Positions 27,601 through 37,700 of a stretch of 64,000 nucleotides of DNA are shown piece after piece. Position 1 is the stretch's first letter. Every line of letters starts with the position of its first letter. Source of the stretch: Rhynchopus sp. YZ270_cl-10 (taxonomy: Eukaryota; Euglenozoa; Diplonemea; Diplonemida; Diplonemidae); the NCBI GenBank assembly GCA_964035575.1, contig OZ037853.1, positions 1,148,501 to 1,212,500 of the forward strand. Reading direction: 5' to 3'. The position numbers were made by a program, and so were the translations under genes. Under the pieces are notes generated by a model that was not told the origin of the DNA, did no database searches, and saw only the letters and a list, made by a program, of their open reading frames with translations.

Positions 27601-29944
27601 GACGCTGGTGCAGCGGAGCTTCAGCAAGGACTCGCAGCGTGTGCTTGGATTCTTTGCGGCGCTGGTGTGTGGAGACAGTGTGCTGTACGAACGTGCCTGC
27701 ACAGAGCTGCTTGCGGCTGTGAAGGCGACACACGGCAATGCAGGTGTTGGTGGGGAGGGTGCTGTGACAGCAGGGTCGAATGCAGCAGCACTGCTGGCAC
27801 GTGCACGCATCCCTGTGAGTGGGGAGGACCTGAGCGGGATCCGTGTGTCGAACTGCGACCTGCGCGGGTCTCTGTTTGTGGAGACGGCGCTGACGGGCGC
27901 TTCCTTCTCGATCTGCTGGCTGGAGCACACTGAGTTCAACACCTGCGACATGGGTGGCACGATGCTGCCTGACTGCTCCCTTGGCACACCACTTCCTGTA
28001 CTGCAGCATCAAGCCTGTGATGCTGTTGTGACACCTGATGGCAGTCAGATGGTAACAGCTGGTAATTACGGCAGAGTACATGTGTGGAGCATGTCTTCTG
28101 GGGAAGAAGTGAAGGTCTTGGAAGGACATTCGCACCTCATCAATGGAGTGGCAGTAACACCTGACGGAACCCGCGTAGTTTCGTGCGGCGATGACGGAAC
28201 TGTGCGTGTGTGGGATATGCACACTGGGGAGGCAGTGTTCGTCTTGGAAGGACACGCAGGTCGTGTGCTCGAAGTGGCAGTCACTCCCGACAGTTCTAAA
28301 GTTGTTTCAACTTGTCCTTCACGCGGCATCCGTGTGTGGGATCTCTCGACGGGGATGGAAGTGCTGGCAGTGGAGTCGCCTGGCATTCGCAGCATGGTTA
28401 TTACTAAGGGTGGAAGTCAAATAGTGACATGCTCGGGGGGGGGTGGGGAGGTGCTGTGCGTATGGGATCTGGTGACGGGGAAGCAGGAGATGCAGTGGCC
28501 TTGTTGTGTGAAGTCTTCGCATGCACTGGCAGTCACTCCCGATGGATGCCATGTTGTTTCGTGCTGTGATGGCGCACATCTTTGGAACCTCTCCACTGGG
28601 GCAGAGGTGATGGTGTTCCATACCGACGATGCGTTGACAGCAGTAGCAGTCACTCCCGATGGATGTCACGTAGTTGCTGGATCCGTGAGCGGCAATGTGC
28701 ACGTTTGGAGCATTTCGACTGGGAAGGAGGTGACGGTGTTGCAAGGACACACTGCTCAGGTCAAAGCTGTAGCAGTGTCACCAGATGGATACCACGTGGT
28801 TTCATGCTCCCAGGACGAGGGTGCTGTTCGAGTGTGGAACATCACGACCGGGAAGGAGACGCCAGGTTTCGAAGGATTCTCAGGCGGGTCTGTGGCAGTG
28901 GCCCCTGATGGATCTATCATTTCGTACGGTGGCAAGAGGAAGTCCGTCTGGAATGCATCCACCGGAAGGCAGACACATGTAGTTGAAGCACGGATCCATA
29001 AACAGGGTAATGCTTCTGCCGTGTCCCCAGATGGATCTCATGTAGTTTATTGCTCTTGCGACGACGCTGGCGAAAGGAGAGCGTGTGTGTGGGACGTTGC
29101 GACGGGGAACGTGCAGCCTTTGTGCACAGATTCCAGTGAGTTTGCGGTGTTCTTGAAACAGTGTGGAACACTGCATTCCTTTGCAGTGTCTCCCGATGCA
29201 TCTCACGTGGTGACCTGTTCACAGACTTCACGGAAGAGAGGCACTTACTGTATTTACACTTACTATACGTACGTGTGGAGCATGCCGACTGGGGAGAAGG
29301 TGTCAGTCTACGCAGGATCTACTTGCCGTCCCAAAGGAGTGGCAGTGACTCGTGATGGAGTGCATGTGGTTTCACACTATAGTTCAGACAGTGATGTTGG
29401 TAACACCATACACATGTGGAAACTTAACACTGGAGAAGACACGATGGTGTTCAAAGGACATAGTGGAACTGTTAACGACGTAACCGTGAGTCGCGATGGA
29501 TCTCGTCTTGTTTCATGCTCTTTGGACAAGACTGTGCGTGTGTGGGATGTTGCCAGCGGGAAGGAGGTCTTCATCTGGCAGCTTTCCTACTACGTGTTCT
29601 CGGTAGCACTGACACCTGATGGAGCTCACGTGGTGTCGTTGTGTGGCGGTTCTTTTAGTGTTTGGAGCATGACCACTGGTGAGAAGGTGGCAGAGATCAG
29701 GACACATTGTGGTTTGCGCAGCGTTGCTGTGAGCCCTGATGGACGCGAAGTGATGTGCGCTTGCGACAACAACACAGTACGTGTGTGGACCATCTGCACT
29801 GGGGAAGACGGCACGATTGATGGGTTGCGGCTGAAGAGAGTGATCGGTGTCCCTCCAACAGTTCCTCGTGTATTAGGCTGTCGCAATGCTGATGCTGTGG
29901 AACCTGAACTTGCGAGACGGATTCTTTGTGCTGTCGGGAAGTGA
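24659..29944 (+). CDS. Receptor gene 1: ankyrin-ADP-ribosyltransferase-NACHT-pentapeptide-WD40
   Basis: 1,761 residues. The start at ATG 24659 (MGSGASK) is shared by all three copies and makes an N-myristoylation signal (Gly2, Ser6); an in-frame ATG 33 bases upstream is not conserved. Domains: ankyrin-like repeats 31-100; a Thr/Asn-rich linker; a mono-ADP-ribosyltransferase fold about 380-485 with the R-S-E set (R408 in VFRGI, S431 in FTSTT, E471-x-E473); a poly-Gly hinge 573-579; NACHT with Walker A GEGGSGKT (616-623) and Walker B LVLDSLDE (718-725); a Lys/Glu-rich stretch near 804-823; pentapeptide-like repeats 1056-1109; and 14 WD40 blades from about 1117 to near the end, enough for two seven-bladed propellers. 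Inferred role: a membrane-anchored, NTP-switched sensor whose output is ADP-ribosylation of an unknown target. A 3' GT-AG intron (29941-29998) may replace the last residue with a tail ending SDEDEWC. Confidence 0.85.
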   Translation: MGSGASKPEKDEIAKGITGKERPVDAVDSVDGRTMLHSAVLAGDVEAVRFLVENGAGNVRDRDGKVPLWYALQHRDADVRGRLGAELGAHAAQILVEVEDAVQVYLTHGVAATTLTAKTITPTTTATTGVAVERSSGDATTAPLTDPHMDMAKDTNTSTGDRHLGEDDLDGDTGALWHTDGRKVEFLRKTDDNNSNKNSNGGEDLLCWLRGLPKVDPPLGYTDEHVRHMEAGFRVVCKRLLEDMRGRREAAGTRGGHVEVEDWMAACDPFELLLSGFLFTSDCVEYVLDSGGDVVCDEKDGTPQIAKGPDGKLRYIKLTDRAVLDNHGSASDSQSLALYMTMNTAMRAVGQLAAVKEWKGTPEKTAPNVFELSPAPPQLHVIETFAPLIRGLDRLIGSRRKQLRTVFRGINVNVSAKYALNTHIVWNCFTSTTLKRDVARSFMYGKGGTFFVVVAKEGAADVKFSSVYASEDELLYTANIEYRVQWKLSPTLLRMMGLRFDVIVMQEVCSGVGETSAAEQVGALQEVMGHTVAFFKDYLAQYVEGRVGDDTRVDESETRPLMEEVRRWLRARGGGGGGGKQMSSVCTQAAAGTERKPDVEAREERQGTCGVLCVIGEGGSGKTSASIAILSDLATSARKSESTSNEDTPTDTNRNRSSVVSDVTADTDAKPYFPVFVALPTVKQHLLEKGGLDRFVLESFALREADRAFLAETYEVVLVLDSLDEVGLTQEDVGAVVAEGGLLCRHPWVEAHCSVVVTVRGEYLKGVDTSPSGVCGAGVRALYMQPFTEVDARTYIKRANTAWEKEKEHKEEKEKEKSAHKEERTVFVREEDVEGLVQLRNPFVLHMACHAQCSGKASEEVIYETYLETWTKKEMASGGVAVAVGDAVSDVSLEDVVRAGELVACRMLETNEWQGTVGVASEVLDSQHGVCEAVRDACFRCLPFRIEDFGEERSAFTFRHKSLGEHLAARRLARDPAGTLGTLVQRSFSKDSQRVLGFFAALVCGDSVLYERACTELLAAVKATHGNAGVGGEGAVTAGSNAAALLARARIPVSGEDLSGIRVSNCDLRGSLFVETALTGASFSICWLEHTEFNTCDMGGTMLPDCSLGTPLPVLQHQACDAVVTPDGSQMVTAGNYGRVHVWSMSSGEEVKVLEGHSHLINGVAVTPDGTRVVSCGDDGTVRVWDMHTGEAVFVLEGHAGRVLEVAVTPDSSKVVSTCPSRGIRVWDLSTGMEVLAVESPGIRSMVITKGGSQIVTCSGGGGEVLCVWDLVTGKQEMQWPCCVKSSHALAVTPDGCHVVSCCDGAHLWNLSTGAEVMVFHTDDALTAVAVTPDGCHVVAGSVSGNVHVWSISTGKEVTVLQGHTAQVKAVAVSPDGYHVVSCSQDEGAVRVWNITTGKETPGFEGFSGGSVAVAPDGSIISYGGKRKSVWNASTGRQTHVVEARIHKQGNASAVSPDGSHVVYCSCDDAGERRACVWDVATGNVQPLCTDSSEFAVFLKQCGTLHSFAVSPDASHVVTCSQTSRKRGTYCIYTYYTYVWSMPTGEKVSVYAGSTCRPKGVAVTRDGVHVVSHYSSDSDVGNTIHMWKLNTGEDTMVFKGHSGTVNDVTVSRDGSRLVSCSLDKTVRVWDVASGKEVFIWQLSYYVFSVALTPDGAHVVSLCGGSFSVWSMTTGEKVAEIRTHCGLRSVAVSPDGREVMCACDNNTVRVWTICTGEDGTIDGLRLKRVIGVPPTVPRVLGCRNADAVEPELARRILCAVGK

Positions 29945-30180
29945 GCGCACTGTTCGTACTTGCTCTTTGTGTTTGCCTCTTTTCCAAGACGAATGCAGTC
30001 TGAGTGACGAGGACGAATGGTGTTGACGCTGCCTCGTGCGGTGGTGCCCTCATGCCACTGGGTGCGTTGTGCGAGGACAGAAGAGAAGAGCGGCTTGTCG
30101 AGGTGTTACACTGCCAGTGCACTAAGTGTGCTGTCTGTTCATATTCACACGTCTTTTCCAAGATGTGTTGCGATTACACA
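29945..30180 (+). repeat. 3' conserved block of receptor gene 1
   Basis: This block follows each of the three receptor genes and recurs alone at 31111-31550. It starts with TACTTGCTCTTTGTGTTTG, includes the codons for SDEDEWC plus stop, and runs through GTGTTACACTGCCAGTGCAC. Probably the 3' untranslated region and a cryptic last exon. Here it breaks off at about 30180. Confidence 0.6.
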
Positions 30181-30189
30181 TCTTCATTG

Positions 30190-30830
30190 CTTCTTTTGAC
30201 AGATTTGACATCAAATCTTTCCAAAAATGTAAAAATCTTTTCCCGAAAATGAGTAGAACCCTACTTACCAACCCTACTAGCCTTACGACCTTAGCAACGT
30301 TAAAACCCCTGATTTGGCGGTAAAATCTCACCAAAATCCGAGGAAATCACAGATGCATAAAAGTTTTCGATTTTTGCGTATTTTGAAAGATGTGAACGAA
30401 ATATTTCCACACAAAAAAAGTGTTTTCACGAAAACGAGTAGAAAATTTTTGATCACATGGAGGCTCTGAAAAGTGACCTTTTGTTCGTACTTTTTCACGC
30501 TCCCCGGCATCCAAGGAAACCCTAGATGCATAAAAGTGTTCTTAGATGGCGTATTTTGAAAGATTGGTGAAAAATCTTTCAAAATATAAAAAAACGTTTT
30601 TCTGAAAATGAGTAGAACCCCAGTAATAGCCTAGTGGTATTAGGAGGGTTATTTCAGGGGGTGTTGGTCAAAAAACATGATTTTCCGTGGCAGCTCCGCC
30701 TTCGCCCCAGCATCCAAAAAAATATTAGATGAACAAAACTTTTCGATTCTTGCTTCTTTTGAAAGATCGGCGCAAAATCTTTCAAAATATAAAAAATGTT
30801 TTTCCAATTTTGAGTAGAATATTCCTAATT
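30190..30830 (+). repeat. Degenerate tandem repeat, about 180-bp unit
   Basis: Four loose units, each ending in a GAAAATGAGTAGAA-like motif (near 30245, 30431, 30605 and 30808) and containing a TATTTTGAAAGAT segment and ATGCATAAAAGT or similar. AT-rich, no gene. It sits between two copies of the receptor 3' block. Confidence 0.55.
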
Positions 30831-31110
30831 GTATGGCGCCATTCGGCTGGCCATATATGGCCACTTGGGGTCTAAAGGGTTAATAAATTTATTCACTTTC
30901 TTTTCTTCTCCCTCACACCTGTTTGCTGTGAATTAAATTTTTTCGTTTTCGCAAACGCGAGTTTTCCTGGAAGCGCAGGAAAAATGACTGGGGCTCCGTT
31001 ACGCCACAGAGCCGGCACACTCGTTGAGTGCCTCACAAAACCTCAAATTTATTCCGCTTTGATTTTATTTATTGTCTTCACGCTTTATTGTTGGTGTTGG
31101 GTTGGGAAAT

Positions 31111-31550
31111 AAAAGTACTTGCTCTTTGTGTTTGCCTCTTTTCCAAGACGAATGCAGTCTGAGTGACGAGGACGAATGGTGTTGACACTGCCTCGTGCGG
31201 TGGTGCCCTCATGCGACTGCGGGTGCGTTGTGCGAGGACAGAAGAGCGGCTTGTCGAGGTGTTACACTGCCAGTGCACTAAGTGTGCTGTCTGTTCACAT
31301 TCACACGTCTTTTCCAAGATGTGTTGCGATTACACATGTGTTCTGTTTGTTTTGTGGATGTTTACGTTAGATTTGGAGTGAACATAACACCTGCAGACTT
31401 GCTTGTTGCGGGTGTTTTCACCACCATGCATGCATTGTGCTTTGACCACTTGGTTTTTGGAGTGTCACACACTGGCACTTCCACAGCTGTACACTATTCA
31501 TTTCCGACTTTACAATTTGGTTCCTACTTTATCCTAATAAAAACTCAGTA
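31111..31550 (+). repeat. Orphan copy of receptor-gene 3' block
   Basis: Matches the downstream flank of gene 2 (40046-40440) but has no coding sequence in front. It starts inside what would be the last intron. Either the footprint of a deleted fourth gene, or a flank duplication when the 30180-31110 segment entered. Confidence 0.6.
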
Positions 31551-31829
31551 GTTATCAGCCAGTGCCAGCGGGAAAGTGTTGCTTCCTGTGCTCCGCAGAA
31601 CCCCCTTGGTCTTCAGCGTCAGTTCTCAATACCAACAACCTGAACACCTTTTCCACTGCAGTATCAGAACCAGCTCCCCGTCTGTGGTCCCAAAACATAA
31701 TTAAATCATCATAATAATGTGTCACTTATATAATTTGTCATTTTGTCACCATTTTTGCCATTCTGTCACATTATTTAGGCTGATTGACGTCGGGCTGGTT
31801 TGCCCATTTTGTCACTTTTTACCACCGAT

Positions 31830-32134
31830 TTAAACGGATCACCACCGATCGCGATCGATCAGCACCGATCACCACCGACCACCACCGCTCACCCACCGAT
31901 TGCACCGACCACATCGATTTACGCACCGATCACCACCGATCACCGGCGATCACCATCGACCACCACCGATCAGTACCGATCACCATCGATCACCACCGAT
32001 CACCATCGATCACCGTCGATCACCGTCGATCACCACCGATCACCATCGATCACCGTCGATCACCGTCGATCACCACCGATCACCACCGATCACCACCGAT
32101 CACCACCGATCACCGTCGATCACCACCGAACACT
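31830..32134 (+). repeat. CGATCACCNY decamer array, block 1
   Basis: About 28 tandem decamers, mostly CGATCACCAC, CGATCACCAT and CGATCACCGT in mixed order, degenerating to the left. All frames are open, giving false His/Asp/Ile-rich ORFs. Confidence 0.9.
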
Positions 32135-32593
32135 GGGAAAGTTTCTTCGTCAGTTTTTGGGTATAACCGTGTATATGACGTAATTTTAGGTGGTCAGAAG
32201 TGGAGACTGACCCCCATGTCCAGGTCATAGAAATGCCCTTTGAGGCCATTGCCGAAGGAATATGGTACTTTTGATCACCGCAGATTATGTACTGACCAAA
32301 AAATCCATACAAAACCCAAAAAAACACCAAAATCATGTAAAAACTGACTCATGCATTTTAGGTCAAAAATACTCATTTCTCAGCGCAAATTGACCCCATC
32401 AGAGCACCCACAGATTCCTGAGAGCCAAAATCAATTTCCCCCCTACCCGATTTTTTGCGGGCAAAAATTGGCGGAAAAATATTTTGGGACAAACTCCTGG
32501 TTCAACCGATTCACAACTGGTGCACAAATCTGACCTGTACCTCGAGGTCATTTTGACTTCGATTTTTTTCTCAGGGTCTTCTAACATATGGGG

Positions 32594-33057
32594 TACTGTA
32601 CTGTACTGTACTGTACTGTACTGTACTGTACTGTACTGTACTGTACTGTACTGTACTGTACTGTACTGTACTGTACTGTACTGTACTGTACTGTACTGTA
32701 CTGTACTGTACTGTACTGTACTGTACTGTACTGTACTGTACTGTACTGTACTGTACTGTACTGTACTGTACTGTACTGTACTGTACTGTACTGTACTGTA
32801 CTGTACTGTACTGTACTGTACTGTACTGTACTGTACTGTACTGTACTGTACTGTACTGTACTGTACTGTACTGTACTGTACTGTACTGTACTGTACTGTA
32901 CTGTACTGTACTGTACTGTACTGTACTGTACTGTACTGTACTGTACTGTACTGTACTGTACTGTACTGTACTGTACTGTACTGTACTGTACTGTACTGTA
33001 CTGTACTGTACTGTACTGTACTGTACTGTACTGTACTGTACTGTACTGTACTGTACT
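32594..33057 (+). repeat. (CTGTA)n tract
   Basis: About 92 near-perfect pentamer copies. Apparent long ORFs on both strands here are artefacts of the repeat. Confidence 0.97.
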
Positions 33058-33066
33058 CCCAATCCC

Positions 33067-33384
33067 CTGTGTATACTGTGTATACTGTGTATACTGTGTA
33101 TACTGTGTATACTGTGTATACTGTGTATACTGTGTATACTGTGTATACTGTGTATACTGTGTATACTGTGTATACTGTGTATACTGTGTATACTGTGTAT
33201 ACTGTGTATACTGTGTATACTGTGTATACTGTGTATACTGTGTATACTGTGTATACTGTGTATACTGTGTATACTGTGTATACTGTGTATACTGTGTATA
33301 CTGTGTATACTGTGTATACTGTGTATACTGTGTATACTGTGTATACTGTGTATACTGTGTATACTGTGTATACTGTGTATACTG
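33067..33384 (+). repeat. (TATACTGTG)n tract
   Basis: About 35 nonamer copies directly after the pentamer tract, separated by a 9-base C-rich spacer. Confidence 0.97.
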
Positions 33385-33799
33385 AGGAAATTGACCAAAA
33401 ACGAGAACTTGTCCATTTCGGCAAATTGGCCCCACCACTGGCCGGACGGATTCTGGAAATGCAAATGCCGGCATTTAAAAGCTCGCCAAGGAAAAAAAAC
33501 AATTTTTTCCCAACACCTCTTCCCCCCCCGTATCGGCATGACAACTGGTAGAAACACGGGGAATCGGTTAAGGCGCTACACCAAAAAATCACGAAATATT
33601 TTTTCAACGGAGATTCACGTACATAACTAAATTTGGCCCAAAGTGTCAAAAGTGGGCCTCCAATGTCGCATTGGACTCATTTCATGGCGATACTGGCCAT
33701 GTGTGATGGTTATCTCACTTTTTGAAATTTTCATCACATACAAACCTAACACCTGAGAGACAAGCTCGTGGGTGCTCTATACGGTAATAGCTACCCATT

Positions 33800-34212
33800 T
33801 CTAGCGATTACCACCGATCACGCACCGATCACCACCGATCAGCACCGCTCACACACCGATCACCATCGATTACCATCGATCACCATCGATTACCATCGAT
33901 CACCACCGATCACCGTCGATCACCACCGATCACCACCGATCACCACCGATCACCGTCAATCACCGTCGACCACCATCGATCACCACCGACCACTCACCGA
34001 TCAGCACCGATCACCACCGACCACCACCGACCACCGTCGACCACCACCGACCACTCACCGATCACCACCGATCACCATCGATCACCATCGATCACCGGCG
34101 ATCACCACCGATCAGCACCGACCACGCACCGATCACCATCGATCACCACCGATCACCACCGATCACCGTCGATCACCATCGATCACCACCGATCACCACC
34201 GATCAGCACCGG
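33800..34212 (+). repeat. CGATCACCNY decamer array, block 2
   Basis: About 40 decamers of the same types and orientation as block 1, ending directly inside the right inverted repeat of the putative element. Confidence 0.9.
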
Positions 34213-34279
34213 CCAAGCCCGGCGTCAATCAGCCTATTATTGTAGGTGACAAATTAAACGATTTTACAGTAGGTGACGT

Positions 34280-34500
34280 TTACGTTTTGGATGCGGGAGT
34301 GAGCAAAAAGCTTTCGTTCGAAAAAAGACACGCGAGCTTACTGTTTTATCTTGTCCATGATAGCCTCATTCTTATCATCAGCACCCTCACGACGCTTCAC
34401 TACCCTACGGTGCAAAAGGGCACTTTACAGTGTTCCGCACCCGAGGCTTGTCTTACAAATGCAGTCCTGTTGAAATAGGAGAAAACAAATGCAGGATCAA
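34280..34500 (+). repeat. Dispersed repeat, second copy at 60505-60735
   Basis: Shares stretches such as GACACGCGAGCTTACTGTTT and GGTGCAAAAGGGCACTTTAC with 60505-60735 in the same orientation. Confidence 0.7.
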
Positions 34501-34680
34501 CTTTCACTTTCTTCCCTCCCCTGTCACCCAGCAGAGGTGTTTGAGCTGATGCATTTCTGGAGCAATCCCAGCCTGTGGTGGGTTAAGTAGAAGCTTTTTG
34601 CAGCTTCAATCAACTTGCATTTTTTGGCTGCACAATACATCGGGATTCCCTCCGATGTGTGTTTCCTGCAGGATTTCGTC

Positions 34681-34772
34681 TTTCTTCTTCTCCTCCTTCC
34701 CCCAACACACAAACAGGGACAACACACCAACCTCTGTGAACAAACACACAATACACATTTTCCTTCAGGAAG
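34681..34772 (+). promoter_or_regulatory. Conserved leader of receptor gene 2
   Basis: Same leader as before gene 1, with CACAAACAGGGACAACACAC and a CCTTCAG splice-like end before GAAGATG. Confidence 0.45.
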
Positions 34773-37700
34773 ATGGGATCCGGAGCGTCGAAGCCTGAAA
34801 AGGACGAGATTGCAAAGGCAATTACTGGGAAGGAGAGGCCCGTGGACGCAGTGGACAGCGTGGACGGGAGGACAATGCTGCACAGTGCCGTGCTTGCGGG
34901 GGACGTGGAGGCAGTGCGGTTTCTTGTGGAGAACGGGGCAGGGAACGTGCGTGACAGGGACGGGAAGGTGCCGCTGTGGTACGCACTGCAGCACAGGGAC
35001 GCGGATGTGCGGGGGCGACTTGGGGCGGAGCTGGGGGCGCATGCAGCACAGATCCTTGTGGAGGTGGAGGATGCTGTGCAGGTGTACCTCACTGACGGTG
35101 TCGCCACAACAACAACAACTGCAAGAACACCAACAACACCAGGTGTGGCAGTGGAACGAAGCAGTGGAGATGCAACGACAGCACCTCTGACTGACCCTCA
35201 CATGGACATGGCGGAAGACACGAACACCTCGACTGGAGACAGGCACCTGGGAGAGGACGATCTTGACGGGGACACGGGTGCACTGTGGCACACAGACGGA
35301 CGGAAGGTGGAGTTCCTGCAGAAAACAGACGACAACAACAACAACAAGAACAGCAATGGAGGTGAAGACCTGCTGTGCTGGCTGCGTGGTCTGCCAAAGG
35401 TGGATCCGCCGTTGGGCTACACAGACGAACACGTGCGGCACATGGAGGCGGGGTTCCGTGTGGTGTGCAAGCGTCTGCTGGAGGACATGAGAGGACGGAG
35501 GGAGGCTGCGGGGACACGTGGTGGGCACGTGGAGGTGGAGGACTGGATGGCGGCACGCGACCCGTTTGAGCTGCTGCTGTCGGGGTTCCTGTTCACGTCT
35601 GACTGTGTGGAGTATGTGCTGGACAGCGGCGGGGATGTTGTGTGCGACGAGAAGGACGGGACACCGCAGATTGCGAAAGGGCCTGACGGGAAGCTGCGGT
35701 ACATCAGACTGACGGAGCGGGCTGTGCTGGGCAACCACGGGAGTGCTGCTGATTCACAGTCGCTTGCGCTGTACATGACGATGAACACTGCGATGCGTGC
35801 TGTGGGGCAGCTGGCTGCGGTGAAGGAGTGGAAGGGGACACCTGAGAAGACAGCACCGAACGTGTTTGAGCTGTGTCCCGCACCCCCGCAGCTGCACGTG
35901 ATTGAGACCTTTGCGCCGCTGATCCGTGGTCTGGACCGGCTGATTGGGAGCCGGCGGAAGCAGCTGCGGACTGTGTTCCGCGGGATCAATGTGAACGTGT
36001 CTGCGAAGTACGCGCTGAATACACACATTGTGTGGAACTGCTTCACGTCGACAACACTGAAGCGGGATGTGGCTCGGAGCTTCATGTACGGGAAGGGGGG
36101 CACGTTCTTTGTGGTGGTGGCGAAGGAGGGTGCTGCAGACGTGAAGTTCTCGTCTGTGTATGCTTCGGAGGACGAGCTGCTGTACACAGCGAACATCGAG
36201 TACCGGGTGCAGTGGAAGCTTTCGCCGACGTTGCTGCGGATGATGGGGCTGCGCTTTGACGTGATTGTGATGCAGGAGGTGTGTTCTGGTGTGGGTGTGG
36301 GGGAGACGAGTGCAGCTGAGCAGGTGGGTGCGCTGCAGGAGGTGATGGGACACACAGTCGCGTTCTTCGAGGACTACCTTGCGCAGTACGTGGAGGGGCG
36401 TGTGGGGGACGACACACGTGTGGATGAGTCGGAGACACGTCCGCTGATGGAGGAGGTGCGGAGGTGGCTTCGTGCACGTGGAGGTGGAGGTGGAGGTGGG
36501 AAGCAGATGTCTTCCGTGTGCACACAGGCAGCAGCGAGCACAGAGCGCAAGCCTGATGTGGAGGCGAGAGAAGAAAGACAAGGGACGTGTGGTGTGCTGT
36601 GTGTGATCGGAGAAGGAGGGAGCGGGAAGACGTCTGCTTCGATTGCAATTCTGAGCGACCTTGCAACGTCTGCGAGGAAGAGCGAAAGCACCAGGAACGA
36701 AGACACAACAGCAAACACAAACAGGAACAGAAACAGCGTGGTGAGTGATGTGACTGCGGATGCGGATGCGAAGCCGTACTTCCCTGTGTTTGTGGCGCTG
36801 CCGACTGTGAAGCAGCACCTGCTTGAGAAGGGAGGGCTGGACAGGTTTGTGCTGGAGTCGTTTGCGCTGCGGGAGGCGGACCGTGCGTTCCTTGCGGAGA
36901 CGTACGAGGTGGTGCTGGTGCTGGACTCGCTGGACGAGGTGGGGCTGACGCAGGAGGATGTGGGTGCTGTGGTGGCTGAGGGTGGCCTTCTGTGCCGGCA
37001 CCCGTGGGTGGAGGCACACTGCAGCGTTGTTGTGACTGTGCGTGGTGAGTACCTGAAGGGTGTGGACACGTCTCCGTCTGGTGTGTGTGGGGCTGGTGTG
37101 CGTGCTCTGTACATGCAGCCGTTCACAGAGGTGGATGCGAGAACGTACATCAAGCGTGCAAACACAGCCTGGGAGAAGGAGAAGGAACACAAAGAGGAGA
37201 AGGAGAAGGAGAAGTCAGCCCACAAGGAAGAGCGCACAGTGTTCGTGCGTGAGGAGGACGTTGAGGGACTTGTGCAGCTGCGGAACCCGTTTGTGCTGCA
37301 CATGGCGTGCCACGCGCAGTGCAGCGGGAAGGCTTCTGAGGAGGTGATCTACGAGACCTACCTGGAGACGTGGACGAAGAAGGAGATGGCGTCTGGTGGA
37401 GTTGCTGTTGCTGTTGGTGATGCTGTTTCGGATGTGTCTTTGGAGGATGTGGTGCGTGCAGGGGAGCTTGTTGCATGCAGGATGCTGGAGACAAACGAGT
37501 GGCAGGGGACTGTGGGTGTGGCGTCGGAGGTTCTTGATTCGCAGCACGGTGTGTGTGAGGCTGTGCGGGATGCGTGCTTCCGCTGCCTGCCGTTCCGGAT
37601 TGAGGACTTTGGGGAGGAGCGGAGTGCGTTCACGTTCCGGCACAAGTCGCTTGGGGAGCACCTTGCAGCACGGCGGCTTGCACGTGATCCAGCAGGGACA

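Larger units (their letters stand above)
31778..34234. mobile_element. Putative inverted-repeat element packed with tandem repeats
   Basis: Ends GGCTGATTGACGTCGGGCT at 31778 and its inverted match GCCCGGCGTCAATCAGCC at 34217-34234, each flanked by TA, as expected for a TA target duplication. GTCAC-rich inverted similarity continues just outside. Inside are two decamer arrays, a pentamer tract, a nonamer tract and a segment (32340-32500) found inverted at 57420-57580. No transposase seen, so non-autonomous if it is an element at all. Confidence 0.5.

Noticed and set aside
32399-33649. Very long ORFs on both strands across the pentamer and nonamer tracts
   Set aside because: Pure translation of CTGTA and TATACTGTG repeats; no protein-like sequence outside them.
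31784-34478. His/Asp/Ile/Ser-rich ORFs in the decamer arrays
   Set aside because: The decamer is open in all frames with similar products, so openness carries no coding signal.
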